Source: Rubrivivax sp. (GTDB lineage Bacteria > Pseudomonadota > Gammaproteobacteria > Burkholderiales > Burkholderiaceae_C). Taken from it: a stretch of 64,000 bases of DNA. The position numbers were made by a program, and so were the translations under genes. The DNA is taken from the NCBI GenBank assembly GCA_027485165.1, contig JAIXRN010000018.1:1-64000 (forward strand), written 5' to 3'. A model generated the notes under the pieces. The model saw only the letters and a list, made by a program, of their open reading frames with translations, made no database searches and was not told the origin of the DNA. Positions 50,584 to 58,988 of this stretch are shown piece by piece (the stretch's first letter is position 1; the number at the start of each line of letters is the position of its first letter).

Positions 50584-52490
50584 CGCAGCGCCCGCAGTCC
50601 TGCAATGCCCAGGCCGAACTGGTACAGGATCTGGGTCCAGTCCTTGGAAGCCTGCAACCAGGTGGTCTTGTCGCTGAGTTCCGGCACGAAGACGGTGTCG
50701 CCGGGCAAGGCCGGTTCGGCTTCGAAACGTTCGGTGCCCGTCCACCGGCCCGCCTGACGGGCGCTCAGCACGCTGCCGTTGGCACGCACCACGAACACGC
50801 CGGGATAGTCGGCTGCGGCCGTGGGGCCGCCGGCACGCTGCAGATAGTCGCCCAGCCGGCGCGACGTGTCGTGCACGAAGCTGCCGACGTTGTAGACACT
50901 GCCGTAGACGCCCACGCTGCGGCTGCGGCCCGGCACCCGCAGCTGGTCCTGGTCTTCCAGCGGTACGGCGGGCAGCGCCGTGGCGTCGGCCGTGATGTCC
51001 AGCACCATGCGGCCCTCCGGCCTGCGGGCCCGCATCCTGTTCACCAGCTGCCGCGCGACAGCCTCGCCAGCGGCTGCGTCTTCGCGGCCAGCGCGGGCGG
51101 CTGCGGCCCGGGCCAGCTCGGCTTCGGCTTCCTGCAGGGCGCGTTCGAAGTTCAGTTCCTGCAGCTGGCGCACGCTCTCGCGACGCAGTTCACTGCCGTA
51201 CAGGAAGGCCTGCGCGGTGGCACCGCCTGCAGCGGCCAGGGCGTCGGCCAGGGTGGCCTGCGGGGGCAGCAGGTAGTCGCCCGGGCGCTGCACTTCGCCG
51301 TCGACGCGCACACGCTTGTTGCGCCCCAACGCGGGCAAGGCGGTGTCGACCAGCGACACGGCGCGCAGCACGTCGCCGTCGGAAAGCGGCGTACCCGCGT
51401 CCTGCGGCAGGGCCAGCTGCACGGCACCGATGCCGATGCGGTTATCCAGACGTTCCAGCTGCAGCCTGTCGCGCGCCGCCACGGTGGACAGCCCGCCCGC
51501 CATGCGCAGCAGGTCGGCCACCGTGTCACCGGGCAGGAACTCGAACACGGCCGGCCGGTTCACGCTGCCCAGCAGCGCCACTTGCGGGCCTGCGGCTTCG
51601 ATGTGCAACACATCGCCGGGCTGCAGCAGACGGTCGTCGCGCTTGCTGCCTGAAGCCAGCAGGCCGTATAGGTCGAACACGGATTCGGTCCTGTTGTCGC
51701 GCACCAGGCGGATGCGCCGCCAGCTGCCACCCGCAGACGGCCCCTGGGCCAGCGCCAGCGCCTGTGCGATCGTCGTGAGCCCCGGCACGACAACTTCACC
51801 GGGGCGTTCGACAAAGCCCGTCAGGTAGACGCGCATCGGGCTGACTTCGGTCACCGCCACGCTGGCCTCGAAGCCACGGAACACCCTGTCCAGCCGGGCG
51901 CGCACGCGGCTGTCCAGCTCGGCTGCCGTGGCGCCTGCCAGCGGCACAGGCCCCACCCGGGGCAGCACGGCACGGCCGGAACGGTCGATCCTGACCCGCC
52001 AGTCGGCATCCACACTGCCCCACAGCGTGACGGAGATCTCGTCGCCCACCTGCAGCACATAGCTGGGCGGCACGCGGGCCGGAGCGTCCTGCAGCGCAGG
52101 CCTGTCAGCGCCGGCGGACAACATACCGAAGCGTCGTACCGGAATGCCGCCATTGGCTTCGGTCGCCAGGCGTTCGAATTCCGACGGAGCGGGCAGGCTC
52201 GCAGGCAACGGGGCCGAGAACGGGGCCAACAGCCGGTCAGCGGATGTTGTGCGCCCTGCCACCGCTGCGCCCGTGCCGGCTGCACCCGCCGCACCCGGCC
52301 CCATCCCTGCGGGCTGCGACGCCGCCGGTGCTGCGGCTGGGAGCGGGGGAAAACTGATGCGGGTGACGGGGGGGACAGCGTCTGCTGCGTGGGCCGCACT
52401 GGCCAGCAATCCAGCGCAGGTGACGAGCGCAAAACAGCGCCCGGCTCGCGCGGCCCACCAGCCAGCCCAGGTGGCGGGGAACAGGTTCAT
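50580..52490 (-). CDS. SLBB-domain polysaccharide export protein
   Basis: A 636-residue outer-membrane/periplasmic export protein. It has a signal peptide (CFALVTCAGLLASAAHAAD), an Ala/Pro-rich linker, the polysaccharide-export domain (YVLQVGDEISVTLWGSVDADWRVRIDRSGRAVLPRVGPVPLAG, about 145-190) and several SLBB repeats (VYLTGFVERPGEV, ALLGSVNRPAVFEFLPGDTVADLLRMAGG, RVDGEVQRPGDYLLPPQATLADALAAAGG, VYGSVYNVGSFVHD). It is larger than Wza because of the extra SLBB repeats. No lipobox is seen. First gene of the minus-strand export operon; palindrome C is 65 bases upstream of the ATG at 52490. Confidence 0.9.
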   Translation of the reverse strand: MNLFPATWAGWWAARAGRCFALVTCAGLLASAAHAADAVPPVTRISFPPLPAAAPAASQPAGMGPGAAGAAGTGAAVAGRTTSADRLLAPFSAPLPASLPAPSEFERLATEANGGIPVRRFGMLSAGADRPALQDAPARVPPSYVLQVGDEISVTLWGSVDADWRVRIDRSGRAVLPRVGPVPLAGATAAELDSRVRARLDRVFRGFEASVAVTEVSPMRVYLTGFVERPGEVVVPGLTTIAQALALAQGPSAGGSWRRIRLVRDNRTESVFDLYGLLASGSKRDDRLLQPGDVLHIEAAGPQVALLGSVNRPAVFEFLPGDTVADLLRMAGGLSTVAARDRLQLERLDNRIGIGAVQLALPQDAGTPLSDGDVLRAVSLVDTALPALGRNKRVRVDGEVQRPGDYLLPPQATLADALAAAGGATAQAFLYGSELRRESVRQLQELNFERALQEAEAELARAAAARAGREDAAAGEAVARQLVNRMRARRPEGRMVLDITADATALPAVPLEDQDQLRVPGRSRSVGVYGSVYNVGSFVHDTSRRLGDYLQRAGGPTAAADYPGVFVVRANGSVLSARQAGRWTGTERFEAEPALPGDTVFVPELSDKTTWLQASKDWTQILYQFGLGIAGLRALR

Positions 52491-52554
52491 TCGGACCAGA
52501 ATAAGGCGCGTGCATGAACGCTGCGTGTCGCCACCGGGTGAGCCCCGTGTCAGG

Positions 52555-52574
52555 CATGGACCGAAAGGCTCATC
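52555..52574. promoter_or_regulatory. eps-type palindrome, site C (export operon)
   Basis: CATGGACCGAAAGGCTCATC, which reads GATGAGCCTTTCGGTCCATG on the other strand: the same arms and TTTC spacer as sites A and B. It is 65 bases before the export-protein start and 90 before the small plus-strand gene at 52664. Confidence 0.68.
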
Positions 52575-52663
52575 TCCAGCGCTGACCGCGGCGCGGTCGC
52601 CCATAGACTGCGGTCACGCTGGCCACCCACGAGCCAGCGACGACGAGCACAGAGAAAGCACCC

Positions 52664-52879
52664 ATGTCCAACGAGGCGCTGGTTACCGTTTACAACTTCC
52701 GCATCATTCGCCTGCCCATCGAAAACCCCGAGCTACCGGGCTACAAGGCCACGCTCCAGGCCATTCGCGCCCTGGGAGGCGAGGTGCAACCTGGAACGGC
52801 GCAGCAGGTGCCCGCCAGCGACGTGGACGAGCAGGGTCGCTACCGCAGGCTCAGCACGGGCTGGAGCAAGCTGGACTGA
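52664..52879 (+). CDS. Small conserved-looking protein of unknown function
   Basis: A 71-residue soluble protein (MSNEALVTVYNFRIIRLPIE...) without signal peptide, cysteine or membrane segment. Composition and GC-rich third positions look coding, an AGAGAAAG ribosome-binding site lies before the ATG, and a stem-loop follows the stop. It is divergent from the export operon and shares palindrome C with it, so it may belong to the EPS regulon. I do not recognise a family. The short YKATLQAIRALGGEVQPGTAQQVPASDVDEQGRYRR stretch may be a small alpha/beta fold. Confidence 0.65.
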   Translation: MSNEALVTVYNFRIIRLPIENPELPGYKATLQAIRALGGEVQPGTAQQVPASDVDEQGRYRRLSTGWSKLD

Positions 52880-52895
52880 GGCCCGTGCCGGGCCT
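52879..52895. terminator. Hairpin between convergent genes
   Basis: A perfect 7-bp stem AGGCCCG/CGGGCCT with a three-base loop right at the stop of the small gene and 14 bases before the stop of the gene on the other strand. No T-run. Confidence 0.45.
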
Positions 52896-52908
52896 GCACG
52901 CGCATCGA

Positions 52909-54114
52909 TCAGTAAGCCGGCGGGACATAGGCGGAAGGCGGCGGCGGCGGTGGGCGGGTTCCGCTGAGCAGCCAGCCGGTGTCGGGGTCGATCCGGAGCA
53001 CTTCCTCCACCGCGCCCGTCTGCACCCGGATCACGCCTGCCGACAGGTCTGAAACGACCTGAATGATCACCGCAGGACGATCCGGGCAATCCAGGGTCAC
53101 GCCGCTGTCGAAGCCCCCTGCCAACGGGCGCAGTTCGCAAGGCGCCTGCCCCGCCCTGCCCAGCTTCAACCAACCCTGTGGCGTGACGGTGTGGCTGTAG
53201 ATGGGCCGCCCGTGCACGTCGAAGGTCGTGAATGTCTCGCCCCTGCGGAAAGTGCGCGATGGCGCACCCACGTGCCGGAAGCCGACGACGTTGTCGACGA
53301 GCAAGCCGTCCTCGTCGATGTAGAAGTGGGCAATCTGCGTGCCGGCAGCCTGGGGCCACCGCAGGTGCATGTGCACGTGCGGCGGGAAGTCGACATGCCC
53401 GAACGGCAGGTTCGTATCGAAGCCCATCAGCATGATCGCGCCCAGGCGTTCGTCGGCCACGTGCCGGCCCAGGCCCGAGCTGCGGACGAATTCCCGCATC
53501 GCGAACTGCAGCTGGTCGGCGGCCCGCCGCTGGCGCATGGGAAACACGCCGCCGGCGTATTGGCCAGCCCGCCGCAACTCGTCGGCGTGTTCGATCCGCA
53601 TCACCATACCGGGCTCAACCAGGTGGGTGGACAGTTCCGCAGCGGAAACAGCGTCGTGCCAGACGGGCGGCAGGCTCACGGTCAGTTGCGTACCCTGGGC
53701 GCGAAAGGGCATGTCGCCCGTCTGCAGCAGCACGCGCTTGACCGACCCGGGGGCCTGGGTGAAGCGCAAGTCCAGGTAGCGGCGGCGCGGGACCCACAGG
53801 CCCACGAGCGTTTCCCTGGCATTGTCCCGGTCGAAATTGGCGTCGTTCATCAGCCTGCAAGCAGCGCAGCTGGTGGCGTCGAAAACGACAGGTGGCGCAG
53901 GCTTCGGGCCCTGTGCCTTGACGAACTTCAGCAGCACGCGCACGGGTGCCTCATCGTTCACCGGCAACGGGCGTTCACCGGCCAGCAACACTGGCAAATC
54001 AGAACTGGCCCAGCAAGAACCCGAAAGCGCGACGAGCGCCACCAGAGCCAGCACCACCCAGCTTTTCAGCCAGTGCCGGTGCGTTCTGCAAGGATGGGTT
54101 GTCTGCAGCTTCAT
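52909..54114 (-). CDS. Exported protein of unknown function with CxxC and HxHxH motifs
   Basis: A 401-residue protein with an N-terminal signal or anchor (WLKSWVVLALVALVALSGSCWASS). Near the start of the mature part there is a CxxC pair (TSCAACRLM), and in the middle a histidine cluster, FGHVDFPPHVHMHLRW, so metal or haem binding is possible. The C-terminus is a proline tail (RPPPPPPSAYVPPAY). It begins one base after the stop of the TonB-dependent receptor gene, so the two are translated together and probably act together. I do not recognise a family. Confidence 0.82.
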   Translation of the reverse strand: MKLQTTHPCRTHRHWLKSWVVLALVALVALSGSCWASSDLPVLLAGERPLPVNDEAPVRVLLKFVKAQGPKPAPPVVFDATSCAACRLMNDANFDRDNARETLVGLWVPRRRYLDLRFTQAPGSVKRVLLQTGDMPFRAQGTQLTVSLPPVWHDAVSAAELSTHLVEPGMVMRIEHADELRRAGQYAGGVFPMRQRRAADQLQFAMREFVRSSGLGRHVADERLGAIMLMGFDTNLPFGHVDFPPHVHMHLRWPQAAGTQIAHFYIDEDGLLVDNVVGFRHVGAPSRTFRRGETFTTFDVHGRPIYSHTVTPQGWLKLGRAGQAPCELRPLAGGFDSGVTLDCPDRPAVIIQVVSDLSAGVIRVQTGAVEEVLRIDPDTGWLLSGTRPPPPPPSAYVPPAY

Positions 54115-54115
54115 G

Positions 54116-56878
54116 TCACTTCCCAAAGCTGATCGACACGCCCAGGGCTACCGTACGGCCCACCGGGAATTCGTTGTTCAGCAGGGCGTTGCCGTTCGCC
54201 CCCTGGCGCACCACGAAGGGGGCTCGGGTGAGGTTCTGCACCTGCATCACGGCCCGTGCGCCCTTCAGAAACTCCCAGCTGGCCTGCAGGTCTACCTGGG
54301 TGCGCGCTTGCGCGTACAGGTCGCGCTCGGCCGTATCCTGGTCCACGGCCTCCAACGCGCGACCGATGCGGTTGACCGACACGCGCACGTCGGTGGTGGC
54401 CGTGGCGTGGAACAGCGTGGCGTTGAAGATGTGATCAGGCTGACGCAGCAAACCGGTGGTGCGGCGCACCGCACCCGCGCCACGCGCCTGGCTGGCAGCA
54501 CTGGTAGGCTGGTCAAAGCGGCCCTTCAGCAAGGTCAGATTGGTGGCCAGGCCGAAGCCCGACATCCAACCCTTTCCCAGGCTGGACCGTACGGCCTGGA
54601 GCTCGACGCCGCGCACCTTCCCGGCCTGCGCGTTCAAGGGCTGCACGATGGTGACGTCGGTGTAGGTGGTGCCTCGGAAGTCCGTGGCGGGGCCGACCTG
54701 GCGCCCGGTGAAGATCTCGTTGCTGATCGACTTGTCGAAGACCGCCGCCGACAGCAGCCCGCTGGTGCCCACGTACCACTCCAGGCTCAGGTCCAGGCCC
54801 TCGGCTTCGCGCGGCTTGAGATCGGGGTTGCCTCGGTTGATGGTGAGGCCGCCCGTGGGGGTGACGCCAAAGGTGGTGCGGGCGGCGTACTGGGCATAGT
54901 CGGGCCGCCCGATGGTCTTGCCGTAGCCGGCCTTCAAGCGCACATCGCCGTCGATGTCGTACGCGAAGAGCAGGGAAGGCAACACGAAGTCGTACTGACC
55001 GTTGCTGCGCACCGGCTCATAAGCCGTGCTGCCGGTTGCGGTGGGCGCTGAGAAAGCGTCGACCCGCACGTCGGTCCGGTCCTGGCGCAAGCCGGCCTGC
55101 AGCTGCCAGCGATCGGTCTGGTAGAGCACCTCGGCGTAAGCCGCGTGCACCTGTTCGCGCAACGCGTAGTCGTCAGCGAAGTTGTTGGCCGTCTGGTCGG
55201 TCGTGATGAAGTCGCTTGCCTGTGCTTGCTGGATGGCACGCGCCGCGTCGCGGTCCACCAGCAGGAAGGGCAGCCCCCCGAAGCTCTGGGTCAGCGGGCG
55301 CTGCGGCAGCACGGCGCGGGCCAACGATCCCACGCGGGCCTGGGCTGCAGCCGTGCCGGGGGTCTGTTCGACGTAGCGCACGTCCCAGCTCTGCAGCGTA
55401 CGCGTCAGGTTGACGCCGGCGCGCAGGCCCAGGCCCAGATCGCGCGGCCCTGCGTTGTGGTCGACCTCGAGCCTGGCGAAAGTAAGGTCCTGGTCCAGGT
55501 CGCGCCAGATGTCGCGCCAGTACAGGCCCACATAGCTGGCGGGGTCGGCGTAGCGTGTCAGCTGGTCCAGGCGCACACGGGGGGCGCCGGCCTCCAGCAC
55601 GTAGTCGTGGGCCAGATCGGTACGGGGTTGCGACGAAACCCGGCCGGGCGTCACCGCTGCGGCGTACTTGATCATGTTGCGGTATTCGCGGTACGCCGCA
55701 CTCGACTTCGATAGCGTCGCGCGGACGCGGATACCCGTCCAGGGCTGAACCTTCGCGTCCAGGGTCAGCACGTCCGTCAGACGATCCACCGGCTGATAGA
55801 CAAGCCCGGGCTGGAGGTCACCGCTGAGGAATCGCCCGCTCGTGGCAGTGGTGTTGACGGGCGCGCCGCTGGGGATGAGCAGCGACTCGTACCGGGACTC
55901 CGTGTCGGTGTCGTCAAAGCGACCAGCGAAGAGCGAGATCTGCGAATCGCTGTTCAGCCGGTAGTCCAGCCTCGCCGTCAGGCTGGCCCGCTCGCGAAGG
56001 TTCTCGAACACGTAGTCCTGCGCTCGGATGGGCGCGATGTGGCCATTGGGTGAGTCGGCCGCGAAAGGTGTGCGACCACCGGTGGCGTTCAGGTAGACAA
56101 AGCCGGCACCAAAGGTATCGCCCGGCAGGCGGGACGATGCCGTGGACGGCAAATGCTGCAGCTCGGCGCTCAGGATCAGGCCGAACTGGTTTTCAGGGCC
56201 GAACTTCAACGCCCCGGTGGCGTCCAGCTTGTAGGACTGCCGATCGCTGCTGACCAGCTTGCCGGCACTGCTGTTGCGGCCGGCCACGGCGTTGAATGCG
56301 AAGAGACTGTCACCGCGCACGTCCAGCGCGCTGCGGGAAACCAGATTGAGTTGCCCGCCGAGGGCGTGCGGGTCGTGCCCGGCGTTCAGGGTCTTGATGA
56401 CCTCCAGCCGGCCCACGCTGCTGGCCGGCAACATCTCCAGCCGCGCACCGCGGAAACTCTGGTCGGCGGATGCGATCGGGTTGCCATCGAGGGTGACGAG
56501 GTTGTAGCGGCTGTCCAACCCTCGGATGGTGGCCCGCTGGTAGATGTCGCGGTTCTTGGTGGGGTCACCACCACCGACCACCGACACGCCCGTGACGCGG
56601 CGGACGGCCTCGACGATGTTGGCGTCCGGCAGCCGGCCGATTTCGTCCTGGCTGACCGCGTCCAGGATGCCGCGGCGCTGACTCTTCACCGCGATCGATG
56701 ACTGGGTCTGCGCGCGTGACCCGGTGATGGTGATGGTCTGCTCGCTTTCGCCCGGCGCGGCCACCGCAGGGGCGACGGTGCTGGTCTGGGACATCACGGG
56801 CGAGGCCAGTGCTGCAATGGCGGCAGCCGCAAGGGCGCGAAGGCGGAAGTGCAGGGTGTGCATTTGAACGGGGCTCAT
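54116..56878 (-). CDS. TonB-dependent outer-membrane receptor
   Basis: A 920-residue receptor: signal peptide (LRALAAAAIAALASPVMSQ), a short linker, a TonB-box-like region QTITITGSRAQ, the plug domain (DAVSQDEIGRLPDANIVEAVRRVTGVSV ... ATIRGLDSRYNLVTLDGNPI ... GGQLNLVSRSAL) and a 22-strand barrel with NPDLKPREAEGLDLSLEWY near the end. The plug signature IGRLPDANIVEAVRRVTGV is typical of receptors of the Caulobacter/Xanthomonas polysaccharide type rather than siderophore receptors; the substrate is unknown. A downstream exported protein gene is one base away, and a putative regulator gene lies 394 bases upstream. Confidence 0.92.
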   Translation of the reverse strand: MSPVQMHTLHFRLRALAAAAIAALASPVMSQTSTVAPAVAAPGESEQTITITGSRAQTQSSIAVKSQRRGILDAVSQDEIGRLPDANIVEAVRRVTGVSVVGGGDPTKNRDIYQRATIRGLDSRYNLVTLDGNPIASADQSFRGARLEMLPASSVGRLEVIKTLNAGHDPHALGGQLNLVSRSALDVRGDSLFAFNAVAGRNSSAGKLVSSDRQSYKLDATGALKFGPENQFGLILSAELQHLPSTASSRLPGDTFGAGFVYLNATGGRTPFAADSPNGHIAPIRAQDYVFENLRERASLTARLDYRLNSDSQISLFAGRFDDTDTESRYESLLIPSGAPVNTTATSGRFLSGDLQPGLVYQPVDRLTDVLTLDAKVQPWTGIRVRATLSKSSAAYREYRNMIKYAAAVTPGRVSSQPRTDLAHDYVLEAGAPRVRLDQLTRYADPASYVGLYWRDIWRDLDQDLTFARLEVDHNAGPRDLGLGLRAGVNLTRTLQSWDVRYVEQTPGTAAAQARVGSLARAVLPQRPLTQSFGGLPFLLVDRDAARAIQQAQASDFITTDQTANNFADDYALREQVHAAYAEVLYQTDRWQLQAGLRQDRTDVRVDAFSAPTATGSTAYEPVRSNGQYDFVLPSLLFAYDIDGDVRLKAGYGKTIGRPDYAQYAARTTFGVTPTGGLTINRGNPDLKPREAEGLDLSLEWYVGTSGLLSAAVFDKSISNEIFTGRQVGPATDFRGTTYTDVTIVQPLNAQAGKVRGVELQAVRSSLGKGWMSGFGLATNLTLLKGRFDQPTSAASQARGAGAVRRTTGLLRQPDHIFNATLFHATATTDVRVSVNRIGRALEAVDQDTAERDLYAQARTQVDLQASWEFLKGARAVMQVQNLTRAPFVVRQGANGNALLNNEFPVGRTVALGVSISFGK

Positions 56879-57272
56879 GAGGCGCTGGATGGGAACTCGC
56901 AGGAAGGCGCCGGCTGGCGAACGGCTCCAGGAGACGACAGCAAAGGCTAGAGATCACGGGCGGTTCGCGGGTGCACTTCACAGTCAAACTAGACCGTGAA
57001 ACGTGGCTCAGCCGGGTCAACAGGGCGACCTGTGAAGCTTTCGTGACCGGAACTGGGCTCGGTGCAGGTAGCGAAGGGCGCCGCAGTCGCCCCGCAGGAT
57101 CAGCGGGGTGCAAGCGTGCTGCGGTCGTGTTGCTTGCGTGACAGCCGCACGTCGGTCTGTGACACCGTCGTCACACGGGCGGGCTGCAGAAGGCGAGGGC
57201 TTCGCCGCAGCGCAGGCCGCCACGTGGCCCGGCCCCACGGCGGCCTGGGCCGTGGGGCCGGAGTCAGGCCCG
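56879..57272. other. Intergenic region upstream of the TonB receptor
   Basis: This 394-base gap follows the regulator gene and precedes the receptor gene, both on the minus strand. It contains the 13-bp hairpin at 57229-57261 and should contain the receptor promoter. No gene or RNA is seen. Confidence 0.5.
57229..57261 (-). terminator. Strong hairpin after the regulator gene
   Basis: A perfect 13-bp stem CCGGCCCCACGGC/GCCGTGGGGCCGG with a 7-base loop begins 12 bases after the regulator stop codon. It lacks a T-run, so it may stop transcription with a helper factor or protect the mRNA end. Confidence 0.5.
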
Positions 57273-58586
57273 TCAGGCCATCGAAACCTGTGCCGCGACG
57301 ACGTCGTAGCCCGCGTTCTGTCCACCGCGAATGCGGCAGCGAACGAGCACTTCGAACTCGTCCAGGCCAGGACCGGCGCCCGCGGCCGCCAGCGTCTGGC
57401 CCAGCCCTTGGGCATCGAGCAGGAAATCGATGCCACCGTCGGTACCCTGGGACCCAGTGCCGCAGATCAGCAGCACATGCCCCCGGCCACCCAGATTGCG
57501 CTTCAGGGCCACATGCGCAAATGCCAGGTCGCCGGACAGGTTGGCAGACTGCTGGGCCGGGTTCTGGTCGGCGCCTGGCTTCCGCGTGATCAGGCTGAAC
57601 CCGGCACCCGGTCGCCAGTCGATCCAATGGGTGCAGCGGTTCGCAAACAGCCCTGCCCAAGGGTTGGCATGGGCTGCACCGACGATCACCGCATTGCTTT
57701 CTTTCAACTCGTTGATGTTCAGGTCGCGGGCGTAGCGCATGCCGATCAAGCCCGCGGACGAGCCCACAAGGCGGGTCAGTTCAACGGCCAGCCGAACCGA
57801 CACAACGCCTGTGTAGCGGTGCCCTTGCAGCGCAGCCTCCGGTGGCGAACCAGCAGCCGAAGACCCAGGGGTCGCTGCAGCATTCCGTACGAGCGCGACA
57901 TATTCCTCCAGGCTGAGCAGCCGTGCCTGCTGGTTTTGCCACATCACCAGCGCACTGTCCGCCGGGACGATCAGCAAGCGCCGGGGCCCGGACAGCAGCA
58001 GATCCCAAACCCGGCCCATGGGGCTGGCGTCCCGCCGGGCAGATGGCCACCAGGCAGCGCCGGCACCCAGGGCGGACAGCCCGACGGCCGCCCCGCCCAA
58101 CAGCACAAGACGCCGCTTGTCGACAGATCTGGAACCGGCGAGCAACTGGGCAGCGCCGCGCGGGTCACCGACCGGGTTTGCGGCTGGGTCTTCGCGGCTC
58201 GCCAGGCCACGGCCAAATGGCGCAAAGACCGGCACGTAGCTGCCCCTGGGCAGGACGATCCTGATCGGGTCGTTCACGCCTTCGCCCTGGTAGTAGCGAT
58301 CCAGCCGTTGCCGCAGCAGCCGCGCTGAGCTTCTGACGATGGAATCTTCGCCGGCGTTGAAGTGCTCGGGTCGCCCGAACACCTGGCGTGCGATGGTGCC
58401 CTCGTTGAGATCGGCCGAGCGGCCGTCCAACGCTTCTTCGCAAGCAAAGCGAAGAAACGCGGCCAGCCGGGCCGAACTGGAGAAGGTTTCACTCGCCAGG
58501 ACGCGGCCCAGCGCCTGCCTCGCATCGCGGGCTTCGGCGGCTTGGTCATGCACGACAAGCCTTGCGTCCGTCATGAGTTGATCCAT
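57273..58586 (-). CDS. Membrane-anchored putative transcriptional regulator
   Basis: A 437-residue protein. The first 115 residues (FSSSARLAAFLRFACEEALDGRSADLNEGTIARQVFGRPEHFNAGEDSIVRSSARLLRQRLDRYYQGEG...PIRIVLPRGSYVPVF) match a helical, probably DNA-binding, domain found at the N-terminus of several membrane-linked regulators. One membrane helix follows (LVLLGGAAVGLSALGAGAAWW), then a C-terminal domain (RLLIVPADSALVMWQN ... GRGHVLLICGTGSQGTDGG) that resembles a periplasmic sensing domain without a named family. It probably regulates the downstream TonB receptor operon; this is inference from position. The start could be the ATG at 58574. Confidence 0.7.
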   Translation of the reverse strand: MDQLMTDARLVVHDQAAEARDARQALGRVLASETFSSSARLAAFLRFACEEALDGRSADLNEGTIARQVFGRPEHFNAGEDSIVRSSARLLRQRLDRYYQGEGVNDPIRIVLPRGSYVPVFAPFGRGLASREDPAANPVGDPRGAAQLLAGSRSVDKRRLVLLGGAAVGLSALGAGAAWWPSARRDASPMGRVWDLLLSGPRRLLIVPADSALVMWQNQQARLLSLEEYVALVRNAAATPGSSAAGSPPEAALQGHRYTGVVSVRLAVELTRLVGSSAGLIGMRYARDLNINELKESNAVIVGAAHANPWAGLFANRCTHWIDWRPGAGFSLITRKPGADQNPAQQSANLSGDLAFAHVALKRNLGGRGHVLLICGTGSQGTDGGIDFLLDAQGLGQTLAAAGAGPGLDEFEVLVRCRIRGGQNAGYDVVAAQVSMA

Positions 58587-58785
58587 GCCGCTATTCGTAA
58601 CCGTTTGGTCATGCTAGTTCGGCAATGTGACAACGACACCGCGCAAGCCTGCTGGCTTTTCCTCACGCGATGTCGACAGCCTGGCCATGCTTCCTGGCGA
58701 AGTCGTCCACGGCCTCATCCCGGCTGGCGGGCATCGCCCTTCGTCTGGCAGTGCGGACTGGCCTTGCGCCAGGCCCGCCAAAGAA

Positions 58786-58817
58786 AACGGCCCTGCATCT
58801 CACGATGCAGGGCCGTT
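58786..58817 (-). terminator. Rho-independent terminator after tRNA-His
   Basis: A perfect 14-bp stem AACGGCCCTGCATC/GATGCAGGGCCGTT with loop TCAC, followed on the minus strand by TTTTCTTTGG. It lies about 65 bases past the tRNA 3' end. Confidence 0.85.
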
Positions 58818-58840
58818 GATTTGCTTTGATTCGATTTGAG

Positions 58841-58870
58841 TCGCTCTGAATCGCTCTGAATCGCTCTGAA
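58841..58870. repeat. 10-bp tandem repeat behind tRNA-His
   Basis: TCGCTCTGAA occurs three times exactly, with a shorter partial unit at each side, between the tRNA 3' end and its terminator. Confidence 0.85.
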
Positions 58871-58881
58871 TCACTATTACC

Positions 58882-58958
58882 TGGGGTGGCTGATGGGACT
58901 CGAACCCACGACAACCAGAATCACAATCTGGGACTCTACCAACTGAGCTACAGCCACC
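58882..58958 (-). tRNA. tRNA-His (GTG)
   Basis: On the minus strand the gene reads GGTGGCTGTAGCTCAGTTGG at its 5' end and ends AGCCACCCCA with an encoded CCA. The anticodon loop TTGTGAT gives anticodon GTG (His). The extra 5' G opposite the discriminator C is the histidine identity element. The 77-base length equals that of the Escherichia coli gene. Confidence 0.97.
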
Positions 58959-58988
58959 ACCGAACCGCAAAGTATAGCGCTGCGCGCC

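Larger units (their letters stand above)
58587..58881. other. Intergenic region between the regulator gene and tRNA-His
   Basis: About 295 bases with the tRNA terminator (58786-58817), the 10-bp repeats (58841-58870) and the upstream region of the regulator gene. Open frames here do not look coding. Confidence 0.5.
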
